Shown: piece by piece, positions 1 through 5,502 of the stretch
How positions within the stretch are numbered: the first letter of the stretch is position 1
How the letters are laid out: every line of letters starts with the position of its first letter
NCBI GenBank assembly: GCA_934270345.1
Contig: CAKQPT010000063.1
Coordinates: 1 to 5,575 of the forward strand
Length of the DNA: 5,575 bases
Source: an uncultured Oribacterium sp.
GTDB lineage: Bacteria; Bacillota; Clostridia; Lachnospirales; Lachnospiraceae
Direction: 5' to 3'
Made by a program: the position numbers and the translations under genes
Notes under the pieces: model-generated
What the model was told of the DNA's origin: nothing
Seen by the model: the letters and a program-made list of their open reading frames with translations, nothing else
Databases searched by the model: none

Positions 1-111
1 GGCATGGGCGTGAAGCCGGAGACCGCAAAGAAGAACCCGGATGGTAGCCTCATGTTCATCTACCTCGATAAGCAGATTGCAGGTTTTGCTATTCACCTGA
101 AGCAGTACTGA
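1..111 (+). CDS. 3' end of an unrecognised protein gene (partial)
   Basis: An open frame runs in from the window edge and gives 36 residues ending FAIHLKQY. It closes with TGA at 109-111 followed immediately by TAG at 112-114, a tandem stop. Codon choice (AAG, CCG, GAG, CTC) matches the genes downstream, which supports real coding. The tail has an NPDGSL turn followed by two strand-like stretches (LMFIYLD and IAGFAIHLKQ). This faintly recalls the last strands of a VOC/glyoxalase-type fold, but that is a guess and I do not recognise the family. There is no short GC hairpin with a T-run directly after the stop. The large palindrome starting about 15 bases further on may end its transcript. Confidence 0.6.
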   Translation, partial: GMGVKPETAKKNPDGSLMFIYLDKQIAGFAIHLKQY

Positions 112-128
112 TAGAGTACAGTCTGGTT

Positions 129-360
129 CAGAGGATCCGAAGGGCCGACAACAGAAACCATACGTAGAGGTCGTGAAGAATCAAAATCCCACCCCTTAGA
201 AGTACTTGGAGTATTTTTTCCTTAGCACCCTCTGTCAAAGCTGAATTTTTCTCAAAAAAATTCAGCTATTGCAGAGGGCCTAGTACTTCTTAGGGGTGGG
301 ATTTTAGAGTCTTCCGAGCTCGGAGTACTGCGTTTATGTTGACGGCCCTTCGGGACTCTG
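129..360. repeat. Long imperfect palindrome (about 232 bp), possible MITE-like element or structured RNA
   Basis: The two halves are inverted copies that pair along most of their length. Outer arms: 137-147 pairs perfectly with 343-353 (CCGAAGGGCCG), extended by 149-153/337-341 and 155-158/332-335. Middle: 164-166/326-328, 167-169/319-321, 171-173/315-317 and 175-179/310-314, with small bulges. Inner arms: 183-209 pairs with 279-305 at 25 of 27 positions, the two exceptions being T-T. Core: 228-234/272-278 and 239-250/256-267 around the loop CTCAA. The main asymmetry is an 18-nt T-rich bulge on the left (210-227). I see no ORF inside and no obvious target-site duplication at the ends. Candidates are a MITE-type non-autonomous element, an intergenic hairpin repeat, or a stable RNA or transcription barrier between the upstream gene and proS. 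The inverted repeat is seen directly; its role is inferred. Confidence 0.8.
239..267. terminator. Possible bidirectional terminator hairpin at the palindrome tip
   Basis: A 12-bp perfect stem AGCTGAATTTTT (239-250) / AAAAATTCAGCT (256-267) surrounds a 5-nt loop. It is A/T-rich and sits at the tip of the larger palindrome. The T and A runs lie within the stem rather than after it, so this is not a classical terminator, and its action is uncertain. On the + strand the whole inner hairpin ends in GGGTGGGATTTT (294-305), with a short T-run after a strong stem, which could also stop transcription of the upstream gene. Confidence 0.3.
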
Positions 361-371
361 TCGAATTACGC

Positions 372-399
372 TTGTAAATCCGCTCCCGCATGCTAAAAT
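372..399 (+). promoter_or_regulatory. proS promoter (extended -10)
   Basis: A -35-like TTGTAA (372-377, 4 of 6 to consensus) is separated by 16 bases from TAAAAT (394-399, 5 of 6). TG at 391-392 gives an extended -10, TGCTAAAAT. Transcription would start around 406, leaving a leader of about 75 nt before proS. The promoter lies just outside the right end of the palindrome, so proS transcription is predicted not to include it. Confidence 0.6.
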
Positions 400-416
400 A
401 GATGCGCATATAAACC

Positions 417-458
417 TGCGACGGCAAGGCACGAAGGATGTGCGACGGTGCCGACGCA
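417..458 (+). promoter_or_regulatory. Structured 5' leader of proS
   Basis: In the predicted leader, TGCGACGGCA (417-426) pairs with TGCCGACGCA (449-458) with one A-A mismatch, enclosing a small hairpin GCAC (429-432) / GTGC (440-443) with a 7-nt loop. GGCAC (428-432) could instead pair with GTGCC (448-452), which excludes the outer stem. TGCGACGG occurs twice as a direct repeat (417-424 and 441-448). No T-box signature (UGGNACCGCG-type bulge) is present. The structure ends about 8 nt before the ribosome binding site, so it may stabilise the mRNA or modulate initiation. Function is inferred. Confidence 0.4.
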
Positions 459-465
459 TTAAAAA

Positions 466-472
466 AGAAAGG
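466..472 (+). promoter_or_regulatory. proS ribosome binding site
   Basis: AGAAAGG ends 8 nt before the ATG at 481 but only 2 nt before the in-frame ATG at 475. The spacing therefore favours 481 as the true start. Confidence 0.65.
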
Positions 473-480
473 CTATGATT

Positions 481-1917
481 ATGGCAGACAAGAAACTTGT
501 CGAGCAGATCACTCCTATGGGGGAGGATTTCGCTCAGTGGTACACAGACGTTGTTAAGAAGGCAGAGCTCACGGATTACTCATCCGTCAAGGGTTTCATG
601 GTTATCCGTCCGGCTGGCTATGCGATCTGGGAGAACATCATGCATGAGCTGGATCAGCGCTTCAAGGCGAGCGGCGTAGAGAACGTAGCGATGCCAATGC
701 TGATTCCGGAGTCCCTCCTTCAGAAGGAGAAGGACCACGTCGAGGGCTTCGCACCGGAGGTTGCCTGGGTAACCGAGGGTGGACAGAAGAAGCTCGAGGA
801 GCGTCTCTGCGTACGCCCGACCTCCGAGACACTGTTCTGTGATTACTTCTCAAAGGTCGTAAAGTCCTATCGTGATCTCCCGCAGATCCTCAACCAGTGG
901 GTATCCGTCGTTCGTTGGGAGAAGACCACCCGTCCGTTCCTGAGAACCCGTGAGTTCCTGTGGCAGGAGGGACATACCGTGCACGCAACCGCAGAGCAGG
1001 CCGAGGAGAGAACGAAGCTCATGCTCGAGATCTATGCGGACATCAGTGAGAACGTGCTTGCGATCCCGGTCGTAAAGGGACAGAAGACCGAGAAGGAGAA
1101 GTTTGCCGGTGCCGTAGCGACCTATACCATCGAGGCACTTATGCATGATGGTCAGGCTCTTCAGTGCGCGACCTCCCACAACTTCGGTGCGGATTTCGCG
1201 AAGGCCTTCAACGTACAGTTCCTCGACAAGGACAACCAGCTGAAGCCGGTATATGAGACTTCCTGGGGTATGACCACCCGTATGATCGGTGCCCTCATCA
1301 TGGTACATGGTGATGATTCCGGTCTCAAGCTGCCGCCGAGAATCGCTCCGACCCAGATCTGCATCGTTCCGATCCAGCAGAAGAAGGAAGGCGTACTCGA
1401 TAAGGCATACGAGCTGAGAGATCAGCTTCGCAAGTCCGGCTTCCGCGTAAAGGTGGACGATGGTGACAAGTCACCGGGATTCAAGTTCGCGGACTGCGAG
1501 GTACGTGGTATTCCGCTTCGTATCGAGGTCGGCCCGAAGGATATCGAGGCAGGTCATGCCGTACTTGTACGTCGTGATACCCGTGAGAAGATCCAGGTTT
1601 CCTTCGACGAACTCGCTGAGGAGACCGGTAAGCTGCTCGAGCAGATCCAGCAGGATATGTACGACCGCGCGAAGACCTTCCTCGAGGAGCATACCTCCAG
1701 CGCGACCAACATGGACGAGCTCGTCGACATCGTGAACACCAAGCGTGGCTTCGTAAAGGCGATGTGGTGCGGCTGCCGTGAGTGCGAGGATAAGCTGAAG
1801 GAGATGTCCGGCATCACTTCGAGATGTATCCCGTTCGAGCAGGAGACCATCAGCGATACCTGCGTTGTCTGCGGAAAGCCGGCGACGAAGATGGTATACT
1901 GGGGACGTGCATACTAA
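481..1917 (+). CDS. proS: Prolyl-tRNA synthetase, archaeal/eukaryal type (ProS type 3)
   Basis: This cytoplasmic class II aminoacyl-tRNA synthetase activates proline with ATP and loads it onto tRNA-Pro. The protein is 478 aa from ATG 481; the ATG at 475 would add two residues but has poor Shine-Dalgarno spacing. Visible landmarks: [11 protein letters not shown] near residue 43 (motif 1 region), RPTSET at 112-117 (ATP/proline pocket), [14 protein letters not shown] at 153-166 (motif 2), GMTTRMIG at 263-270 leading to RIAPTQ at 287-292 (motif 3 region), then an anticodon-binding domain at about 290-400. The tail is a Cys-rich, probably zinc-binding domain (Cys 430, 432, 435, 461, 464) ending in the terminal Tyr typical of this subtype. 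The INS editing domain of ordinary bacterial ProS is absent, as expected for type 3. Full length, no disruption; highly biased codons suggest strong expression. It has its own promoter and terminator. Confidence 0.97.
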   Translation: MADKKLVEQITPMGEDFAQWYTDVVKKAELTDYSSVKGFMVIRPAGYAIWENIMHELDQRFKASGVENVAMPMLIPESLLQKEKDHVEGFAPEVAWVTEGGQKKLEERLCVRPTSETLFCDYFSKVVKSYRDLPQILNQWVSVVRWEKTTRPFLRTREFLWQEGHTVHATAEQAEERTKLMLEIYADISENVLAIPVVKGQKTEKEKFAGAVATYTIEALMHDGQALQCATSHNFGADFAKAFNVQFLDKDNQLKPVYETSWGMTTRMIGALIMVHGDDSGLKLPPRIAPTQICIVPIQQKKEGVLDKAYELRDQLRKSGFRVKVDDGDKSPGFKFADCEVRGIPLRIEVGPKDIEAGHAVLVRRDTREKIQVSFDELAEETGKLLEQIQQDMYDRAKTFLEEHTSSATNMDELVDIVNTKRGFVKAMWCGCRECEDKLKEMSGITSRCIPFEQETISDTCVVCGKPATKMVYWGRAY

Positions 1918-1936
1918 TTGAATGACTGAATGACGT

Positions 1937-1965
1937 AGAGCTGTCGCGACTGCGACAGCTCTTTT
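1937..1965 (+). terminator. Intrinsic terminator of proS
   Basis: A perfect 11-bp stem AGAGCTGTCGC (1937-1947) / GCGACAGCTCT (1952-1962) with loop GACT is followed by a short T-run (1962-1965). It begins 19 nt after the proS stop. Its T-run overlaps the predicted -35 region of cca. Confidence 0.88.
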
Positions 1966-1993
1966 GCGCGGTGCAGGCATTTCATGTTAAAAT
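1964..1993 (+). promoter_or_regulatory. cca promoter (extended -10, leaderless start predicted)
   Basis: An extended -10 TGTTAAAAT (TG 1985-1986, hexamer 1988-1993) resembles that of proS. The -35 is weak (TTGCGC, 1964-1969, 18-base spacer), as is common with extended -10 promoters. The usual distance from -10 to start puts transcription initiation at about 2000-2001, on the cca ATG itself. Confidence 0.5.
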
Positions 1994-2000
1994 ATATATT

Positions 2001-3485
2001 ATGAAAAAAATCAAATTACCTTCGAATGTAGAATATATCATCGCTCAGCTGGAGCGTGCGGGCTACGAGGCTTACGCGGTCGGTGGCTGTGTGCGTGACA
2101 GTCTCCTCGGGCGGGCTCCGGGCGACTGGGACATCACGACGAGTGCGCGTCCGGAGCAGGTGAAGGCGGTGTTCCGGCGCACCATCGACACCGGGATCCA
2201 GCATGGCACCGTGACGGTGCTGATGCCGGCGGAGCACCAGGGCAGCACGCACGCCGATTCGTCTGTGGCTGGTGAGGCTTCCGGCGCAACGCATGCCGGT
2301 CGTTCGGCGGAGCACCCGGGGGCGAAATCTGCGCCGGTATGGGAGGGCTACGAGGTCACGACGTATCGGATCGATGGCGCCTACCTCGATGGTCGTCACC
2401 CGAGCGCGGTGCAGTTCACGCCGTCGCTTCATGAGGACCTCGCGCGCCGTGATTTCACAATCAACGCGATGGCGGTCAATGACCGGAGCGGCATCGTGGA
2501 TGACTTCGGCGGGCTCGAGGACCTCGGTCGTCGTGTCGTGCGCGCCGTCGGAGAACCGGAGCAGCGCTTCCAGGAGGATGCCCTTCGCATGCTCCGCGCC
2601 CTCCGTTTTTCGGCCCAGCTCGGCTTCGACATCGATCCGGCGACCTGGCAGGCCGTACGGAAGCTTGCGCCGAACCTCCAGCACGTCTCGAAGGAGCGCA
2701 TCGCGGTCGAGCTCACGAAGCTTCTGATGTCCGACCACCCGGAGCACATCGCGCTGGTATCGACGAGCGGTCTTTCCGAGTACATCAGCGAGCATTTCGC
2801 CGACGCCTTCCACGACGCCATCGGCGTACCGGATGACTACCCGGTCTATCCGTGGATGCCGTCCGACCTCCCGACCGAGCGCTACCTCCGCTGGGGCGTT
2901 TTCCTGCGCGGTGTGCCGGACCGTGCGCGCTGCATCCTCCGGGAGCTGAAGATGGACAATGATACCATCGCGAAGGCAGGCACCGTCGCGCAGCTTTTCC
3001 TGGAACCGCTGCCGGACTCGCGCTATAAGATCCGGAAGAAGCTGTCGGAGATCGGCTACGAGACCTACGAGAACTACCTGCGGGCTGTTGCCTGTCTGCT
3101 CCGCGCGGCACGCGATGCCGAGTGGATGAAGCCATACCTTGACGCGGCCTGCCCGAAGCAGGAGACCGTGATCATGCCGTGCTGTCAGACCGCGACGAAG
3201 CCGGACAGTGCCTGCAGCGCACCGGAGAAGCACGAAGACCGCATGGCCGAGCTCCTCGACCGTGTACGGCGGGTACAGTTTGAAGTCGCGGCCATCCGCG
3301 TCGCGGGCGACTGCATTGAACTGAAAAACCTGGAGATCAGCGGACAGGAGCTGATGGCTATCGGTATCCCGCGTGGCCCGGAAATCGGGCGGACCCTGCA
3401 CGCACTCCTCGACCAGGTGCTTCAGGACCCGTCGCAGAACCACCGCGAACGGCTGATTGAACTCGCACGCAGCATGATGGCGTGA
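2001..3485 (+). CDS. cca: CCA tRNA nucleotidyltransferase
   Basis: This enzyme adds or repairs the 3'-terminal CCA of tRNAs from CTP and ATP without a nucleic-acid template. It is a class II nucleotidyltransferase (polA/CCA family), 494 aa from ATG 2001. Motifs: GGCVRD at 28-33; catalytic Asp pair in DWD at 42-44; RRDFTINAMA at 149-158; RFQEDALRMLRALRF at 189-203 (nucleotide-recognition region); ERIAVEL at 232-238; and a C-terminal domain with SGQELMAIGIPRGPEIG at 447-463. A GTG at 1971 would add ten residues unlike the family, and the family normally opens MK(K)IKLP, so 2001 is chosen. There is no Shine-Dalgarno before it; see the promoter. Oddities: a repeat-derived insertion at residues about 76-113 in the head domain and a Cys-bearing spacer at 381-410. 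The reading frame is intact. Codon use is more G/C-ending than in proS. The paralogous poly(A) polymerase is the alternative identity, less likely in Clostridia. Confidence 0.93.
   Translation: MKKIKLPSNVEYIIAQLERAGYEAYAVGGCVRDSLLGRAPGDWDITTSARPEQVKAVFRRTIDTGIQHGTVTVLMPAEHQGSTHADSSVAGEASGATHAGRSAEHPGAKSAPVWEGYEVTTYRIDGAYLDGRHPSAVQFTPSLHEDLARRDFTINAMAVNDRSGIVDDFGGLEDLGRRVVRAVGEPEQRFQEDALRMLRALRFSAQLGFDIDPATWQAVRKLAPNLQHVSKERIAVELTKLLMSDHPEHIALVSTSGLSEYISEHFADAFHDAIGVPDDYPVYPWMPSDLPTERYLRWGVFLRGVPDRARCILRELKMDNDTIAKAGTVAQLFLEPLPDSRYKIRKKLSEIGYETYENYLRAVACLLRAARDAEWMKPYLDAACPKQETVIMPCCQTATKPDSACSAPEKHEDRMAELLDRVRRVQFEVAAIRVAGDCIELKNLEISGQELMAIGIPRGPEIGRTLHALLDQVLQDPSQNHRERLIELARSMMA
2226..2339 (+). 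repeat. Repeat-derived insertion within cca
   Basis: GGCGGAGCACCAGGG at 2228-2242 recurs as GGCGGAGCACCCGGG at 2306-2320 (14 of 15 identical), exactly 78 bp or 26 codons apart, so in frame. A weaker half-repeat gives GSTHADSS (residues 81-88) and GATHAGRS (95-102). The resulting Ala/Gly/Ser/His-rich segment (residues about 76-113) separates HGTVTVLM from WEGYEVTTYRID, which family members usually join by a few residues. It looks like an in-frame tandem expansion in a surface loop. Confidence 0.65.
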
Positions 3486-3505
3486 TTTGTATACAGTAAT
3501 TCAGT

Positions 3506-3540
3506 CAGGGCGCCGGAGGACCGGTGCCCTGTAAATTTTC
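3506..3540 (+). terminator. Intrinsic terminator of cca
   Basis: An 11-bp stem (3506-3516 with 3521-3531, one G-T wobble) has loop AGGA and is followed by TAAATTTTC. It starts 20 nt after the cca stop. Confidence 0.85.
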
Positions 3541-3571
3541 AGTGAAACCGCCACGAACATGCCCCGACGCC

Positions 3572-3600
3572 TTGAAGCGGATGTGCAAAATTGATATATT
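3572..3600 (+). promoter_or_regulatory. Promoter of the phosphohexomutase gene
   Basis: TTGAAG (3572-3577, 4 of 6) and TATATT (3595-3600, 5 of 6) are separated by the ideal 17 bases. Transcription would start near 3607, giving a leader of about 35 nt with a Shine-Dalgarno AGAGAGGG at 3624-3631, 10 nt before the ATG. This is the best consensus promoter in the window. Confidence 0.7.
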
Positions 3601-3641
3601 TATAGCAGCTGGAATTTTCAGAAAGAGAGGGCAATCGATCT

Positions 3642-5324
3642 ATGTATCAGGATGAATATGAGCGTTGGCTTCAGGCCGAGCTTCAGGATGTTGATTTAAA
3701 AACCGAGCTTCAGAATATAAAGGGCGACGATGACGCGATCAAGGAGCGTTTCGCAGTCGCACTGAAGTTCGGAACCGCTGGCCTCCGCGGCACACTCGGC
3801 GCAGGAACCAACCGGATGAATATCTGGGTCGTTCGACAGGCGACACAGGGTGTAGCAGACTGGGTGAAGACCCAGGGCGGAACGCAGACCGTTGCGATCA
3901 GCTACGATTCCCGTCTGAAGGGCTGGAATTTCGCACGTGACGCAGCAGGCGTGCTGGCAGCGAACGGCATCCACGTGCGCATCTATGATGAGCTCATGCC
4001 GGTACCTGCCCTTTCCTTTGCAACCCGTTACTATCACTGCAACGCCGGCATCATGGTGACCGCGTCCCACAACCCGGCGAAGTACAACGGCTATAAGGCC
4101 TACGGTCCGGACGGATGTCAGATGACCGATGAGGCTGCCGACATCGTCTACCAGCAGATCCAGAAGACCGACGTGCTTACCGGCGCGAAGTACATGAGCT
4201 TCGCCGAGGGTGTGAACAAGGGTCTCATCCAGTTTGTGGAAGACGATTGCAAGAACGCACTCTACGAGGCGATCGAGGCACGTCAGATCCGCCCGGGTAT
4301 CGCGGCGACCTCTGGCCTCAAGCTCGTGTACTCACCACTGAACGGCACCGGCCTCGTTCCGGTCACCCGTGTGCTGAACGACATCGGCATTCACGACATC
4401 ACGATCGTGCCGGAGCAGGAGTACCCGAACGGCTACTTCACCACCTGCTCCTATCCGAACCCGGAGATCCTCGACGCGCTGAAGAAGGGCCTCGAGCTCG
4501 CAGAGCAGACCGGCGCTGACCTGATGCTCGCGACCGACCCGGATGCAGACCGTGTCGGCATCGCCATGAAGTGTCCGGACGGCTCCTATGAGCTCGTTAC
4601 CGGTAACGAGATGGGCGTGCTGCTCCTCGACTACATCTGCGCAGGCCGCATCGAGCAGGGTACCATGCCGGCGAAGCCGGTCGCTGTGAAGTCGATCGTT
4701 TCCACACCGCTGGCCAATGCTGTCGCCGAGCATTATGGCGTCGAGCTTCGGGAGACCCTCACCGGTTTCAAGTGGATCGGTGACCAGATCGCACAGCTCG
4801 AGGCAGCCGGAGAAGTGGATCGCTTCATCTTCGGCTTCGAGGAGTCCTACGGCTACCTCGCCGGCCCGTATGTACGTGATAAGGACGCTGTGATCGGCTC
4901 CATGCTCATCTGTGAGATGGCTGCGTACTATCGCTCCATCGGATCCTCCATCAAGCAGCGCCTCGAGGAGATCTATAAGGAGTATGGCCGCTACCTCAAC
5001 AAGGTTGATTCCTTCGAGTTCCCTGGCCTCTCCGGTATGGATAAGATGGCCGGCATCATGAACGATCTCCGTACGAATCCGCCGAAGGATTTCGCCGGCA
5101 AGAAGGTCGTGAAGGTCATGGACTACACGAAGCCGGAGGAGACCGGACTCCCGGCAGCCAACGTCCTGATCTACTCCCTCGATGATGGCTCCACCGTCGT
5201 GGTTCGCCCGTCCGGCACCGAGCCGAAGATCAAGGCGTACTACACCACCCTCGGAAAGGACCTCGCAGAGGCCGAAGCCGAGAAGGAGAAGCTGGCAGCC
5301 GCACTCGAGCCGCTGTTCAAATAA
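3642..5324 (+). CDS. pgcA: Phosphohexomutase (phosphoglucomutase/phosphomannomutase, PgcA/PGM2-like)
   Basis: This cytoplasmic alpha-D-phosphohexomutase interconverts hexose 1-phosphate and 6-phosphate (glucose, possibly mannose) through a phosphoserine enzyme and a bisphosphate intermediate. It links glycolysis to UDP-glucose, glycogen and surface glycan synthesis. The protein is 560 aa, usual for the PGM2/PgcA branch and longer than GlmM. All four family signatures are intact: GTAGLRG at 44-50; TASHNP at 140-145 with phosphoserine Ser142; the Mg-binding loop DPDADR at 299-304; the sugar-specificity loop GFEESYGY at 398-405; and the phosphate-binding RPSGTEPK at 522-529 in the C-terminal domain. 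ATG 3642 has an upstream Shine-Dalgarno and promoter. It is transcribed alone, by its own promoter and downstream terminator. Substrate preference between glucose and mannose cannot be read from sequence. The symbol is by similarity to the Bacillus gene. Confidence 0.93.
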   Translation: MYQDEYERWLQAELQDVDLKTELQNIKGDDDAIKERFAVALKFGTAGLRGTLGAGTNRMNIWVVRQATQGVADWVKTQGGTQTVAISYDSRLKGWNFARDAAGVLAANGIHVRIYDELMPVPALSFATRYYHCNAGIMVTASHNPAKYNGYKAYGPDGCQMTDEAADIVYQQIQKTDVLTGAKYMSFAEGVNKGLIQFVEDDCKNALYEAIEARQIRPGIAATSGLKLVYSPLNGTGLVPVTRVLNDIGIHDITIVPEQEYPNGYFTTCSYPNPEILDALKKGLELAEQTGADLMLATDPDADRVGIAMKCPDGSYELVTGNEMGVLLLDYICAGRIEQGTMPAKPVAVKSIVSTPLANAVAEHYGVELRETLTGFKWIGDQIAQLEAAGEVDRFIFGFEESYGYLAGPYVRDKDAVIGSMLICEMAAYYRSIGSSIKQRLEEIYKEYGRYLNKVDSFEFPGLSGMDKMAGIMNDLRTNPPKDFAGKKVVKVMDYTKPEETGLPAANVLIYSLDDGSTVVVRPSGTEPKIKAYYTTLGKDLAEAEAEKEKLAAALEPLFK

Positions 5325-5350
5325 GCGATGATCAAAGATTAAGTATGAAA

Positions 5351-5389
5351 CATCGCATGTGCCCGTCACTGGATGGTACACATGTGATG
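5351..5389. other. Inverted repeat downstream of the mutase gene
   Basis: CATCGCATGTG (5351-5361) pairs with CACATGTGATG (5379-5389) over 11 bp with one G-T wobble and a 17-nt loop. No T-run follows, so it is not an intrinsic terminator by itself. It may protect the mRNA 3' end or be a DNA-binding site; neither is shown. Confidence 0.5.
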
Positions 5390-5406
5390 CAGATATGAAT
5401 TCTAGC

Positions 5407-5460
5407 CACGGTGGAGGGCTGCCATCAGAAAGAGGCGGCCCGTCACCGTGCTTTTTATTT
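5407..5460 (+). terminator. Intrinsic terminator after the mutase gene
   Basis: A 17-bp stem, 5407-5423 (CACGGTGGAGGGCTGCC) with 5434-5450, contains one A-G mismatch and two G-T wobbles. It has a 10-nt loop and is followed by CTTTTTATTT. Confidence 0.88.
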
Positions 5461-5491
5461 GCACAGGTCCGGCCTGTTCCTGCGATTTAGT

Positions 5492-5497
5492 GAGGTG
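5492..5497 (+). promoter_or_regulatory. Ribosome binding site of the acyltransferase gene
   Basis: GAGGTG lies 5 nt before GTG 5503. An in-frame TGA at 5491-5493 excludes any earlier start, so the GTG is well supported. No convincing promoter is visible between the terminator and this site; GATTTA at 5484-5489 is a weak -10 candidate. Confidence 0.6.
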
Positions 5498-5502
5498 TTT
5501 TT

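Noticed and set aside
129..360. CRISPR array or insertion sequence with transposase
   Set aside because: The repeats are a single inverted pair, not regularly spaced direct repeats, and no ORF of useful length exists between the arms.
361..474. T-box riboswitch upstream of proS
   Set aside because: No T-box bulge sequence, no specifier-loop architecture, and the leader from the predicted start is only about 75 nt.
475..480. ATG two codons upstream as the proS start
   Set aside because: It is only 2 nt from the AGG of the Shine-Dalgarno, whereas ATG 481 is 8 nt away and gives the usual MADKK-type N-terminus.
1971..2000. GTG start ten codons upstream of cca
   Set aside because: The extra residues overlap the predicted promoter, do not match the family N-terminus, and have no convincing ribosome binding site. 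ATG 2001 gives the usual MKKIKLP opening.
2016..3443. 475-codon open frame on the minus strand opposite cca
   Set aside because: It mirrors cca in the antisense codon register. GC-rich codons leave few antisense stops, the translation resembles no family, and the + strand gene has every motif of a CCA enzyme.
4332..5381. 349-codon open frame on the minus strand opposite the mutase gene
   Set aside because: Same antisense shadow effect. The product is Leu/Val/Glu/Arg-rich without motifs, and the + strand protein is complete with all catalytic signatures.
5463..5477. Short palindrome ACAGG-TCCGG-CCTGT as an operator upstream of the acyltransferase gene
   Set aside because: Only 5 bp per arm, no match to a known operator, and no clear promoter next to it; it could easily occur by chance.
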